Assembly (NCBI RefSeq): GCF_000165425.1
Contig: NW_001799344.1
Coordinates: forward strand, 191,910-255,909
From: Paramecium tetraurelia
Lineage: Eukaryota > Ciliophora > Oligohymenophorea > Peniculida > Parameciidae
Direction of reading: 5' to 3'
Length of the DNA: 64,000 nucleotides
Notes under the pieces: model-generated
Databases searched by the model: none
Told to the model about the DNA's origin: nothing
Seen by the model: only the letters and a program-made list of their open reading frames with translations
Part shown: positions 1-11,370 of the stretch, in pieces
Numbering within the stretch: the first letter of the stretch is position 1
Layout: each line of letters opens with the position of its first letter
Translations under genes and position numbers: made by a program

Positions 1-556
1 ATTTACTTTTAAATAATCCACTTTTTAACCAAAATGTTATGTTTAATTATTTGATTCTATTATTTTGATCAATTGTGTACATTTTTTATGAATTTTAATA
101 TTATTTAAAGTTGCATCAATGATAAAGATAGCAAGATGGCTGAATTCTATAAACCAGAATAATTTATGTCAAGGGAAAGACTCATAAAAATAACTAAAAT
201 TATCCTTAGAATCATTATAATATAAGATTTACCCCTAAAATTTGGTAATAAATAAAATTAAAAATAAATTGATCATATCCATAAACAATTGTATTATGAA
301 ATATGATGGAATAATTTTTCTTATTTTAGAACTTATCATAAAACTGATGTATCTGATTGATTATCGCTTAATTGATCTTTAGGCAAATTGGCAGACTTAA
401 TTTAAATGAGTAAATTAATATTATACTATGTTGTATTCTTTTGTACTTAACTATACCATATCCTGTATATACACTCGTCAGAAATCTAAATTCTACAAAT
501 AAAGTTGGAAATTTTGAGTTATCTATTTAATAAACTTAAATAATTTGAATTTACTC
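1..556. other. AT-rich leader region with one weak short ORF
   Basis: Very AT-rich sequence upstream of the F-BAR gene. A 96-codon plus-strand frame opens at 119 (start MIKIARWLNSINQNN) and ends with TGA at 409. An overlapping frame from 136 (MAEFYKPEQF...) stops after about 56 codons. Neither resembles a family I know, and both lie at the window edge, so they may belong to a truncated or decayed gene. Otherwise I see only low-complexity sequence here. Confidence 0.3.
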
Positions 557-2197
557 ATGTCTGATTAATTCGACTAGTTACAAGAGGGCATTATTCAAAA
601 TGATGTACCTGAAAATAAGGACCAAGAGCTATTCGATTAAATGGCCTCCAGAGAATACAATGATAAAAAACACAATTTCTAAGTTGAAGAAGATGATGGA
701 GAAACTTAAGATCAACCTGTTAGTGCTATATAGGAAGTCGTGAAGCCAGAAGAGAAATAAAAGAACGTATCTTAGATTACAACCCAAAATAGTCCTTTTC
801 GATTAAGAAAGCTGAAACAAAGAGAATAGTACATTAGGCAGCATTAGAAAGAAAGACAGAAGCCTTCGAATAAACAAAGAGTTTTGAACTTCATAGATCA
901 ATATAAATCCTATCGCATAGACAATTGGTGGATTCTGTTTGGGCAAGATTGCAGAAGGTTGTAGGTTCATCCGATGAGACTATGAAATTTTTAGTTTCAT
1001 TTATGAGATAAAGGATTGAATAAGAAGAATTGCAATTAAAATATTCCTAAACAGCTTCACTGAACAAGCTATTTAAGGATTTTGGTATCACTCTAATAAT
1101 GTTTTAGATGGAAGGATTATGCAATGCAACTATCCAGAATTTTCTAAGGCAGTGAGAACAATGGATTCTGCTATGGAAAGACAAACAGATTAAATTAAAA
1201 TATTTATCACATGGATGCAAAACCAAACAAGAGAAAGATTAGAATAAGAAATGAACAATTTTACAAGTCAAAATAGAGGTATGAATATCCTTAAATTAAA
1301 AGAATTGGTCAATTCATATAATAGATACAAGAAAACTTTAATGGATTTAGATAAGGATGTTGTCAAATACTATAGTAAATATGATAAAATGTACTAAAAT
1401 ATTACGATTAAAGGAAAAAAACCATAAAAGGACTTTTTGAGAGCTGAATTAAAGTATAAATAGGTAATTTCATGTATATGATTATGTGTAGGCTGCTTCT
1501 AAAGTGATAGTATTTTAAAGAGAGTTTGGAACTTGGCTGTTAAACAGTTGGAATGAAATAAAATAATTAGAGACTTAAAGATTAGATTTGGTCACTCACA
1601 CCTTAATAGAGTTTTAAAATTAAGTGATGAATGTATATGGTAAAATTCCTTAACATGATTCCATAATTGGAGCATTGAATGCAGTTAAGATTCAATAGGA
1701 AGTGCAGAATTTATATTCATATGATTTCGTATTGACAAAATAGGAATTAGAATTTATCTCAACTGAATAACAATAGGAATTAATAAAATACTTTCAAAAT
1801 TTTTAAGTAAAATTATAGAGATATATGTGAATAGGTGATAGATAAATATGCTGATCAATCTCATCCTTTAATTCTAAAGCAATTTTCTGCTTAAAGAGAT
1901 GTTGGAACTATTGGTAAGACTTGGATCGATACTGGAATTATCATCACAGTCGATCACTACTTTCTCACCTTTGATGGCAAGCCAACTAGGTTTTCGAAAC
2001 CTGAAAATAAGTATCCTCTTGATGGAATGAAAATGACTACTAGGAATGCTTTAGAGTTAGAGATTTAATTTGTAATCCCTGGGTTAGTGATGGATTCAAA
2101 GAAGAAGTTACTAATTCAATTCAAGACATCTGATGAATTGGAGGAAATTATGTATTTTCTAGAAACAGTTGGGCAAAATAAATTTGCTTTAAATTGA
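557..2197 (+). CDS. F-BAR (FCH) and PH-like domain membrane-shaping protein
   Basis: A 511-residue protein after removing four introns: 767-792, 1085-1107, 1464-1491 and a 28-nt one near 1808. An acidic N-terminal tail of about 70 residues precedes a long helical region. That region contains VWARLQKVVGSSDET and FMRQRIEQEELQLKYS, the typical start of an FCH/F-BAR domain. Basic helices continue to about residue 370. The last 120 residues (TWIDTGIIITVDHYFLTF ... YFLETVGQNKFALN) look like a PH-type beta domain. F-BAR proteins bind and bend membranes during endocytosis and cytokinesis and often link to actin. The membrane role here is inferred from family. The start is the first ATG after AT-rich spacer; the next gene begins 3 bases after the stop. 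Confidence 0.75.
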
Positions 2198-2200
2198 AAT

Positions 2201-3151
2201 ATGTCAACCATGATATAATATGAATTGTTATAAAATAATAAAATGAAATCAAAAAGCTACGTTTAATCAGATGAAGATGTAGATACTCTGGGTTCCTATA
2301 CATCTATGACTTATGATGATAAAACTATGGAAGTTGTGCAGTACAGATAAGAGAACTTCTTTCAATTCGGATCTTCCATAATGGCAGTAATTTACATGGC
2401 GAATACTATGCTGATTCCTAATATGAACTAACTGTTTATTGATGTTTCTTTTGATAATCCTTTACTAATGGTTGTTTCAGTGATCATGTATTGGTTGCTA
2501 TCATTTTTAATTTTGATACCATGTTATTTGGTGATCAAAATATGCAAACAAGAAGGTAACCCCATATATGCCTATATAATCAAACAGGATTCAATAAAAA
2601 TCTACAATGTATTCATCTATAGTAATTTAATATTAAATACACTTGGATTATTTAATATAATTGTTAGATTGGGAGACAGTTTGCCTAAAGTTAATCGATG
2701 GTTTTACATTGAGTTCCATCACTTAATGGCATCAGAACAAGCTGAACTGTTCTTCCCCACAATAATTTGTTATACAGCAGTTGTGCTAACATTATTTTAT
2801 GGATTTTATAAATGTTCTTACTTTGAACAATACTATGACATTCAATATAGGCTCATTATATCATTTGTAGGAAAAATAATATTGAATACCGTAATCTTCT
2901 TATTGATATACTACGAAGTACCTGATGCAAGTCAAGAATACATATCGATGGATGAAAAGTATTTACCTTCATATTATAATGTAGTTTATTTGATTCCGAT
3001 TTTTCGAGTGGTGCAACATAATGGATCACCTATTGCTTTAACTAAATTTGCTGTATTTCATATCCCTTCTTTGAAGTGTTCTATCTTAAAAGAGAAACCA
3101 AAAAGGGATACAGTAAGGTACAACAATGCTATTGGATATAATTATTGTTGA
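2201..3151 (+). CDS. Multi-spanning membrane protein of unknown function
   Basis: Uninterrupted frame of 316 codons with several in-frame TAA/TAG read as glutamine. About 75 polar residues are followed by at least five or six hydrophobic helices, for example LLMVVSVIMYWLLSFLILI and FPTIICYTAVVLTLFYGFY. I recognise no catalytic motif or family. Acidic and serine-rich residues near the N-terminus suggest a cytosolic tail. The ATG used lies 3 bases after the upstream stop, so a start at the downstream in-frame ATG at 2243 is possible. It ends 60 bases before the next membrane protein gene on the same strand. Confidence 0.65.
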
Positions 3152-3210
3152 GATCTCTGATATTTTTTTATTAGATCACTACCTGGGGAATCATCATCAG
3201 ATAAGAGAAA

Positions 3211-3678
3211 ATGAAGTATTACTACTAGCCATTGCTTTAATCCTTAAATTCACTGATGATTTTTCTCATTTCCATGTCCATAACATCAATTTATTCACAT
3301 AATTACACATTGAATAAAGAAATATAAGAAGACAACATTCAAACAGCAACTGAAGATGATAATAAGAAATAAATTAAGGAAATCTATTTGATAGCAGCTG
3401 GACTCTTCGTGATCGAGATATCCATTTGCATCATTTGCAGATTTTTTATTACAGGTATAGAAGTTCCTCAGATTAAATCATTTATTTTTTCACTCTCATA
3501 TAGTGCTTAAACAATTTGCTTTGGTTTTTCATGCATCAGTGTACCAGTATATTTGTGGATTAAGAACTTTAACCCTAAGTCAAATATATATAGTGGGATG
3601 GCCTACTCTGCTATCATAATATATATGATTGTTTTTGTTGGAATCAGCAGCGAACCATTCTTTTCATTAAAATCATGA
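3211..3678 (+). CDS. TMEM107: TMEM107-like ciliary transition-zone membrane protein
   Basis: A 155-residue intronless protein with four hydrophobic helices. Spacing and residues match TMEM107. A first helix (LNSLMIFLISMSITSIY) is followed by a polar loop of about 35 residues, then KEIYLIAAGLFVIEISIC, a helix around SLSYSAQTICFGFSCIS, and a last helix ending VFVGISSEPFF. Length agrees with the human protein (about 140 residues). TMEM107 sits in the ciliary transition zone with the MKS module and gates ciliary membrane proteins. The assignment rests on overall pattern and the LFxxEI helix rather than on a signature, so a search is needed to confirm it. Confidence 0.65.
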
Positions 3679-3771
3679 GCAAACGCATTCAATAAATTAA
3701 ATCAACTTATGCTATAATAATTATAAACTATATTTTAATTATTATATAAAAATTAGTAATGAAATCCCATA

Positions 3772-4669
3772 GATCATCATAAAGTGAATTTATGCTTGAG
3801 GATTATATTTTTAAATTGCTATTTATTTTTACAGTCACAAGAGATTATGATATCTGATCTGAATTGGCTGGCTATGCATTAAGAAAATTGTTTAAGCATT
3901 ATTAAATATTTGACCTCTTGGCGACTTAGTTGAAAATTGAAGGAGTTTGATAGGGATTTAGAATAGAAAGCATTAAATGAAACACAGAAAATAAATGTAA
4001 AATGTGCTATTGAGTTTAAGGAATCTAAAATTGAGATTTGTTTTAATATATTTGAGTGGATTGATGCTGATGGTTTTAGAGAAAATAGGATGTATAGAGA
4101 AAATTTGAAAAAAGAGATAAAGTATTGGCAGCATCAATCTAAAATATTACAGAAATATAATAAAACATGTAAACTAATTAGACTGAATTAAGAAAGGAAT
4201 ACGATTAAAATACTCGAATGAGAGTATTTGAGTTTGCTTTAAAAGTTATCAAAGTCTAAAATGAAAATTTTAAGAAAATAATTAGTACTGAATTATGGGT
4301 ATTTAAGCACTTAAGGAGAATCTAATAACAAAGATAGTAATATCAGAAAAAATAATGATTTAAGAAAAAACCCAAAAGAAAACTGATGATAAAAAGAAAA
4401 TATATAGATGAAAAGTAATAAGAATTAAAAGTAAAAATAGAAAAAAACTATAAGAATAAAAAAATATTATGTTTGTTAGATAATTAAATAGAATATTTGA
4501 AAAAGAAGAAGAACTAGAAAAATAAGATAGATAAAGAAAGGTACTTTTTAATTCAAATTATTCTAGGAATTACAAGAATAAATTGCTAAAAAACTTAGAG
4601 AACTTCAATAATAGAGTATAGAGAAGGTCATTAAACTAATTTAGAGCAAACTAATCGAAAGAAAAGAGT
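3772..4669 (+). pseudogene. Degenerate or unresolved coiled-coil reading frames
   Basis: Clear protein-like stretches occur in different frames but I could not join them. One frame reads KLKEFDRDLEQKALNETQ... and ICFNIFEWIDADGF, another MRVFEFALKVIKVQNENF. The last part reads MFVRQLNRIFEKEEELEKQD and, after a good 26-nt intron (gtac...ctag), ELQEQIAKKLRELQQQS to TGA near 4669. TGA codons interrupt the upper frames at about 3940 and 4230, and no ordinary short intron removes all of them. This is either a decaying coiled-coil gene or a real gene with exons I failed to place. The 3' part is the better supported portion. Confidence 0.4.
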
Positions 4670-4749
4670 GATATGGTTCATGTGGTAAAAAGAAGAAACC
4701 AAAGAAATGACTATAAAAATTTAAATAAAATTAAATCTTAAATTAATTC

Positions 4750-5293
4750 ATGGGACGTATGTAAGCTAAGGGAAAGGGAAAGGGTATTTCCGGATCAGCC
4801 CTCCCATATAAGAGAAAGGCACCAAAGTGGTTGACTTTATCCTCAAAATCCATCCTTGATCAAATTGTTAATTTAGCAAAGAAAGGTTTTAATTTATTCT
4901 TAAAATTTCCTTCAGGTCTCAATGCTTCATAAATTGGTGTTTACTTAAGAGATCAATAAGGCATTCCTTAAACCAGATTCTTAACTGGCCAAAAGATTTT
5001 GAGAATCCTTAAGAAGAGAGGTATTTATTATCACTATTTCAAAGGATGTGCTCCAAAAATTCCTGAAGACTTATATGCCTTGATTAAGAAGGCTGTTTAA
5101 ATTAGAAAACATTTAGAAAAGAACAGAGGAGATGTGACAAGCAAATTCAGATTAATTTTGGTTGAAAGCAGAATTCATAGACTTAGTAGATATTACAGAA
5201 GAACCCAAAAATTACCATCCAACTGGAAATAGTACTTATAATATTTAATAATTAAGTGTTTCAAAGACTGCATCTGCCTTAATTGGTTAATGA
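4750..5293 (+). CDS. RPS13: Ribosomal protein uS15 (S13e)
   Basis: 154 residues after removing three introns of 30, 24 and 25 nt. The product begins [20 protein letters not shown] and contains [35 protein letters not shown] and [14 protein letters not shown], all hallmarks of eukaryotic uS15. It ends [10 protein letters not shown], matching the family C-terminus. uS15 binds helix 22 of 18S rRNA in the small-subunit platform. The very conserved protein fixes the splice sites: one intron ends in CAG and two end in AAG, so AAG acceptors are used in this genome. Confidence 0.96.
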
Positions 5294-5679
5294 GTTAGAA
5301 TATAAATACAATAATGCATATATCTTAATATTTATAAATACCTTATTTTAAAATTCACTTGTTAATAAATAATTTAATATTTTAATTGTTGTTGATAACA
5401 TATTGTTTGACTAATTATTTTATAATAAATAATTTAATGAAAAATATAAGATTTTAACAATAATACTATTATTATGACAAATCTACAATTCAAGCACTTA
5501 TTTAGATTTTAAATTTAAAGAACATTATTTAATAAATAAGTTGTAATAGAAAATATTGAAAATATTATATTTTATTGTGATCAAAAAATTTTTAACTATA
5601 ATTTTCATTTTTTATGTATTTGTTCCCACCATGGTCCTTTTTAGAAAGTGTTTTTCCAATGTATGTTTTTTACATAAAT
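5294..5679. other. Intergenic AT-rich spacer
   Basis: Low-complexity AT-rich sequence between uS15 and the acyl-CoA oxidase relic. I see no conserved coding segment, structured RNA or repeat in it. Confidence 0.6.
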
Positions 5680-6260
5680 TTGTTTTAAATATCGACATCA
5701 CTTGAGCCAAGAATGATAACACCATAATTTTTATAAAATTCTATTTCATTTTCAAAGATAATCAAACACCAAATTTGAAATGCACTTTCCAAGACTTAAT
5801 CGTTTTTCAAATTAAGTTCTTGCCATTATTGGAAACAATATAAGTCAGCATATTAATAATAAATGTTTATGTATCTTTGTCATATATTGCAGTAGTTTAG
5901 ATATATCTTTCATTTGATCCATGTCCCAATCCAGTAAGACTGAAACTACCAATATCTGTTAGTGTTAAAGCATTTCAAAATATTTTTGTGTTATCTGTTC
6001 CTAAATTGAGAATAGTTTTGGTGTAGAGTGAAAAGGGGACTTCAAATTTCATACAAAAAAAACTGCTGGATCGAAGCTGTAAATGGCGACTGATGTTGTA
6101 GTTACTATATTTGGATCAGATATAAATATATCAAAGGTGACTCCAAGTTTTTAATGCAAATTTCTGTTAGCCTGGAAGGAATGATATTTTATTCTTAAAT
6201 ATATGTTGGTACAAAATCGCATAGGTTTTATCTATATTTCCAATTACGTCTACTTAGTTG
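5680..6260 (-). pseudogene. Acyl-CoA oxidase relic
   Basis: Minus-strand fragments in shifting frames match the acyl-CoA oxidase N-terminal half. They include IFISDPNIVTTTSVAIYSFD, SLYTKTILNLGTDNTK, FSLTGLGHGSNERYIQTTA with DKDTQTFIIN, and LESAFQIWCLIIFENEIEFY. The GLGHGSN...QTTAxYD...FIIN block is the conserved flavin/substrate region of peroxisomal acyl-CoA oxidases. In-frame TGA codons interrupt the block just before ALTLTDIG and after NNGKNLI, and at least one shift of frame is needed. No C-terminal half is present. The intact enzyme would carry out the first step of peroxisomal beta-oxidation; this copy looks dead. Confidence 0.6.
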
Positions 6261-6535
6261 CCTGTAATGCTGGAGAGATTCAGTAGGACTAGTAATTTAT
6301 TGATTTATATTTTTATAAGCTTCACACTACTAATGCAATAGTTTGACTTTATATTCCAAGCTTATTAAATTATTAATAATTAATCAAAAAAATTCCAATT
6401 TATGACCAAAAAATACATGCAAAATATAAAAAAATTCATATCATAATATTCTAAAATTCCAATATTTTTAATCCTTTATCTTCTATGTACATATGTGAAT
6501 ATCATAATTAATTCATATAATTTAATTATATCATA
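6261..6535. other. Intergenic AT-rich spacer
   Basis: AT-rich sequence with no supported gene between the oxidase relic and the 3' end of the hydroxylase gene. Confidence 0.6.
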
Positions 6536-7499
6536 TCATTTGACTTTGCTTTTTAGAGGATTGTAGATGTTCAGAATGCCATAGTTGTCTTTCAATTTTT
6601 ATTAGTAATAATTATTTGAAGTTCCAAACAAATAATCCCAAAATACAAAGAATGAGCCGAAATTGCCATCATTATGACTATGATGATATGAGTGGAATTC
6701 AGAAAATGCTAAAAATGGTATATATTAGAAGATCTCCCAAGGAAAGGCATATCCTGAATGTGCTGACAATGTCTTATAAACTCTGATTCCTATCCAAATC
6801 AACAATGTCACCAGATGCAATTTCTCACCCAGTAATCTTGGGCCGATGATGAATGGGAGTAGATTACTCAAAAGATATTCTATAGCAGTTGAATATTCTG
6901 CAGATATTGATATTGTCACCGAGTATTAGTGATGCTATTTATGATATTTATAAAGGGATGGGATATGCAATAAACGATGTGACCAATAAAATCCTACATC
7001 TTCAATGATAATACAGAATAAAAATTATGGTATCATTTCCCATAAATCTGGAAGTGATTCACGATCAAACCTTCATAAGTCTTATATTTACCTATATTTT
7101 ACTCCAGCTATACCAAAAGTCATGGCTAATAATGTACCAATTATTAGGTTAATGGCGAAATTCTTGAAAGTCTCATTTCTCAATTGAATCCATTCTTTTT
7201 TATCTGAATGCCAAGGCCAAGGTTTCTGAATGATAGTTGAATTGATATTTTACTTTCTCAATTTTGAATTGCTCGAAGAAGGGATGGTTCAAATAATAAA
7301 TGATACCGTAGGATCCATTGACAATTATGTAGACAACAATATGCATTACTTGCAGACTTAAAATTTGAAACCAATATTCTAATGATTAGAGATATGAGTT
7401 ACTGCTCTCAATTTGTTCTGGCCAATAATATTTGAAAAGTTCAGGTACCAAAATAAAATAGGATGCAAATGTGGTTAATGCTATGATAAAGTATAACAT
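6536..7499 (-). CDS. Fatty acid hydroxylase / C4-sterol methyl oxidase family membrane protein
   Basis: 304 residues after removing introns of 28 and 21 nt. It is a membrane di-iron enzyme of the fatty acid hydroxylase superfamily. The N-terminal helices are followed by KKPWPWHSDKKEWIQLRNET, the usual PWPW entry. The three histidine boxes follow: HRLLH (after EDVGFYWS), HKQHH, and HSYHHSHND near the C-terminus. All eight classic histidines appear present, so it should be active. Members oxidise sterol C4-methyl groups or long-chain lipids in the ER; which substrate is used here cannot be told. Its start lies only 28 bases from the divergent coiled-coil gene. Confidence 0.85.
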
Positions 7500-7527
7500 A
7501 TTTATTTTAATAATTGATTATCTCGGA

Positions 7528-8308
7528 ATGCAAAGAAGTTAAAATGATGAGGACAAGCCTTTGATTCCACTGCCTTAAGCAACAGAATAGAAGAGACAGG
7601 AGAAAATAGCATACGAAAAGCAGATGGCAAGAGTAACCTTGTTGAAATAGACCCAACAGAAAAACTTGCATCTAGTATTATGTAACTTGAAGTAGACAGG
7701 CTAAATTGTATGAGATGGCTGCAGACAAGATTGAAAATGGACAAACTGTTAAGAAACAACTACGAAATCTGGCTGAAGAGGCACGTTAATTGAAGGAGGA
7801 TGACATGAGAAGAAGGAAGCACCAAATCAAACAGATTAAGAAGCACGAGGAAGAGTTTATTTTAAAACGAGCCGCTAAATAGAAGATTGGGTATGCGTGG
7901 TGAGTGTAATTAGCGATTCCATGAAGTAATCCTCAGTAAAGGAGTACAAAAGTGCCATCAAGTTGACTCTGTCTAGAACAAGAGATTGTATTCTTCAAGA
8001 CAATTAAAAGATTCGAGAGACCCTCTATCAAGAAGAAAAGAAAAGGAAGGAGAAGAAGGAAGAGGCCAAAAAATTAGATGAAATGAAATCATAGCAATTT
8101 TATAAGGAAAGAGTATCCTATGAAAAAATGATAGAAGAAAAACTAAAGAAATCCAGAGAAAAACTCTTTTAAGATGAGTAGATGTTGCAAAGTCGTCTAT
8201 AAGTAAAACACACTTCATGATAACATTTAGGAAACCTAAAATTTGCTCAGTAAATCTTAAAAAAAATTCATGGAACTCCAATCCCAAAGTGTACACAGCA
8301 AAAGATGA
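7528..8308 (+). CDS. Coiled-coil protein, unknown function
   Basis: 234 residues after removing introns of 25, 23 and 28 nt. The protein is almost wholly charged helix (for example LAEEARQLKEDDMRRRKHQ and YQEEKKRKEKKEEAKKLDE), predicted to form a long coiled coil without domains I recognise. Such proteins are common in ciliate cilia and cortex, but nothing in the sequence proves the location. It is transcribed divergently from the hydroxylase gene across a 28-base gap. Confidence 0.7.
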
Positions 8309-8618
8309 GTAGCAATATAAATTATTATTACAAAAATTATTAATTAACTTCTCTTTATTTTAGGAAATTAGTTAAATAAAATAATAAAAACAATTTAATT
8401 GTGAATCAACTGAGGAATTTGGATAAAGATTTTAACAAGAATGAAATAATGTAAATATTGATAAATGTTAATTTAATCATATATGAACTAAAGATTACAT
8501 AAGCACTTATTATAAATGCTCTTAATTACATTTTATGATAAAATAAATTAATTGTTATTATTGTTATGAATATATATTAGAATCCGTTTTATGAACATAT
8601 TTAATATAATAATTAAAA
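8309..8618. other. Intergenic AT-rich spacer, promoter side of trichocyst gene
   Basis: AT-rich spacer holding the upstream region of the trichocyst matrix protein gene. I see no gene or clear motif. Confidence 0.6.
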
Positions 8619-9774
8619 ATGATGAAATTCATTGCTTTAGCATTGATTGCTTCAACAGTATTGGCAGTCCAAAAGGATACTAAAACAATCTTGGCAGAAA
8701 TTGATGCCGATAACTTCGGAAACTCTATTTTGTCAACAGTTCAAATGTACCTGTAAGCAAAAGGAAATGCAGAGGAAGTGTTGGTGTTATTGAACCAATT
8801 ACTTGCTGGATTAGTTGATGATCAAAACAAACATGACAATGTTATCAGAGTTGACAGATCTGCATGCACAAGAATAGTAACCGATCTTGAAAATTCAATT
8901 GCTTATCACACAGCTTAAGTAAGTGCAAACGCTTAAATGAGAGAAGATAATGAGAAGGCATTGGCTGAGGCTGAAAATGATGTCAGATAAACTATTCAAG
9001 TAAGCATCTATGTAATATCAAAAGGACATTGAGAGCAATGAGAGAACATTTGCTTAAGAGGAAGCAAATAGAAACAAGGCTCACGAAACATGGGTCAGAA
9101 AGAATGGTGAACATGATGATGCCATTGCTGCAGTTGATGAAGCCACCAAATTAGTTCAACATCTTTCATTAGGTGCCACATTCGCTGAACTTAAACCAAA
9201 ATTTGAAGCTGTTCAAAAGAGATTGATTGAAAACGAAAGCCACGGAGCATTATTCCAACCAATCGTCACAGCCCTTACAGAACTCGCTTCCAAAGTTGAT
9301 TAAAAGGCCATCCAAAGAATCCTCCAATTGCTTTCTTAACTCAGATAACAATTAGTAGAAGCCAGATCAGTTTTGGAAGTAACTTACATTTTAGATTATT
9401 CTCTTAGGAAACTGAAAACAGATAAGCTTAAAGATGGGTCGAATTCTCCACACATTTGAGCAATGAACACAATAGATTGGTCGAAAGAAAGAACTAATTG
9501 GAATAAGCCATCCAAACATTCAAAACCAACATTGATACAGCCACTCATTTCTTTGAAGTCCATACCGTATTACTATCTTATTATCTTTAAGTTGGAATTA
9601 GAATCAGCTTAAGAGACTCTTGATGCAGAAAACGAATGGTGCGCTTTATAAGAGTAAACTTATGCAACTCAATCTTCTGAGAGATAAAGACAATAAGAAA
9701 TCGTTGATAGAATATTAGAACACTTGACCGATAAATTAACCGCTACCTCATAATACCTTGGAGGAAGATTCTGA
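8619..9774 (+). CDS. Trichocyst matrix protein precursor
   Basis: 358 residues after removing introns 9000-9024, 9379-9407 and 9567-9591. It starts with a signal peptide (MMKFIALALIASTVLA). Long acidic helices follow, rich in A, E and Q, with few Cys (RSACTRIV). Motifs such as LVDDQNKHDNVIRVD and the repeated helical arrangement are typical of the Paramecium T-series trichocyst matrix proteins. These are proprotein-processed, crystallise in secretory granules and expand on exocytosis. This gene is the strongest taxon marker in the window. Two of its introns end in AAG. Exact subfamily (T1, T2, T4) is not assigned. Confidence 0.9.
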
Positions 9775-10186
9775 TCAGATATCATATACATAAATATAAT
9801 ATTAATATGGGATTTCAAAAATTCAATTACCAATTCCTGTTCTTTATCATAATATAAGTCTTTCTCATTACATTTTAAATTAATAGTTATCACTTATGAT
9901 TTATATTATATTATAATAGAAGTTAAAGTGAGATCAATGTAAAATAATTAGAATTTTAATAGTAAATACTTTTACTAATGAAAAAGACTTATTGTATTAA
10001 TTTATGGATGAAGTCTCAAATGTATATAAGTGAAGTGATTCTTATTGCATAGAATAAATAGAATAATAATCGAATAATGAATCTAAAAATTAAGAGCATA
10101 ATAAATGTAATAATAAATATCAATATCTTCACGTACGAATGTCATCAACATAACCATTAAATACATTCTTTGCTGAACTGAACATG
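9775..10186. other. Intergenic spacer
   Basis: AT-rich spacer between convergent genes. The minus strand happens to stay free of TGA here, but the composition is not protein-like, so I treat it as non-coding. Confidence 0.5.
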
Positions 10187-10808
10187 TCAGACACAGCATA
10201 TTATCTGAACCTTGAAATACGTTTACCTTTTAAAATAACTTAAATGTGATACCTGCACTTTCCATGTAATTCCCTGAAGCATCAGTTCCTATGAATGAGA
10301 TGTAGAATTTAGCATCACAGTCCATGTCTGTAGTGCACTCTTTGTAATAATTATTTGAATCGCTAAAAGTTTCCCCATTTGAATTAGTAATAACATAATC
10401 TGAGCATTCCATGCTAGAGTCCCAACATCCATTGTCCCAAATTAGATCTGTCACATTACCATCTTCCATGTTAATCACTAAACTGTAAATTGGATAAACA
10501 TTAGTCGAGTTTATAACATAATCAATTATTGGTGAAATCATAGCATGCTTATTTGCTTAAATAGCAATAGTATGATTTGTTAATCCTTTCGCTTTTAATG
10601 TTGTGTAACTATTCTTAGCATACAATGCAGTATAACGATCCACTTTTACATCGAAAGCTAATCTTTAACCAGTTTATTCAATCTTATTTATGAAATGTAT
10701 GCATATCGTCATATGATCTCCTCTTGTATATGTCTCATCAACATCGCTAGATACGCATTTCAAATTCAAGCAATTATATGTTTGTATTAGTATCAACAAT
10801 AGTAACAT
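10187..10808 (-). CDS. Secreted protein of unknown function
   Basis: 199 residues after a 22-nt intron near the 3' end. It begins with a hydrophobic leader (MLLLLILIQTYNCLNLKC). Cysteine pairs in DNGCWDSSMECSDY and KECTTDMDCDAKFY suggest disulphides in an extracellular or lumenal domain. The C-terminal part (ISFIGTDASGNYMESAGITF) looks beta-rich. I recognise no family. Without the intron the frame would run on into AT-rich spacer, so the 3' end is the least certain part. Confidence 0.6.
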
Positions 10809-10952
10809 TAATTATTTTAAAATATTAAATGAATGTTAATTTTTACAATAGTCTTGATTAAAAATAGAGTCTTTATGGAGAAAACTTAAGAATTTATCAA
10901 TTAGATAATTAGTTTAAATATTTATTTATAACAAATCCCTATTAATCACAAA

Positions 10953-11370
10953 ATGCAACTTAGAATGAATAAACTTGCTTTTTTATTTGATAAAAGATTG
11001 GAAGTTGTTCTTACGGACGGATATTTATTGGTTATACTTAAAGTGATTTATAAGAACCAAAAAGTAGAGTGTTTAGAATTTATTTAGGAAAGAATAACAA
11101 CTAAGCATTCTTAATTATTATGAAGAGAAACTCTATAAGGTATTACAAGGAGGATATATTTTATTTTGTGATTTAATAGGGTTGCTTAAACTTATTGATT
11201 GGTAATTAAAATTAATATAAAATCATGGTTATGGAATGATTAAATTAAAAGGTTTCTGGAATTATTGTAAGAAGAAAATCTGTTTGAAAACTGTCTTGAT
11301 GATAGTACAATAAGTGATTCTAAGATAAGAAAGTTGTGTATAAGAGATATCTTAGAGAGGCTATTGATTC
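10953..11370 (+). pseudogene. LSm-domain (LSM1-like) gene relic
   Basis: From the ATG at 10953 the frame reads an Sm1-like motif, LFDKRLEVVLTDGYLLVILK, then degrades to a TGA at about 11120. A second frame carries a Sm2-like motif, LYKVLQGGYILFCDLIGLL, followed by about 60 residues. The two halves fit an LSm fold of the LSM1/LSM8 type, which binds the 3' ends of mRNA or U6 RNA. They are in different frames, and no good short intron joins them. I therefore read it as a frameshifted relic. A GTG-starting intron at about 11043 could rescue part of it. Confidence 0.45.

Noticed and set aside
7502-8296. Minus-strand frames opposite the coiled-coil gene
   Set aside because: They are shadows of Lys/Glu-rich coding sequence, read as Leu/Phe/Ser on the opposite strand.
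9775-10186. Extension of the secreted protein's minus-strand frame to 9669
   Set aside because: The frame is open but becomes low-complexity AT-driven residues; a 22-nt intron giving a TGA at 10187 is a better end.
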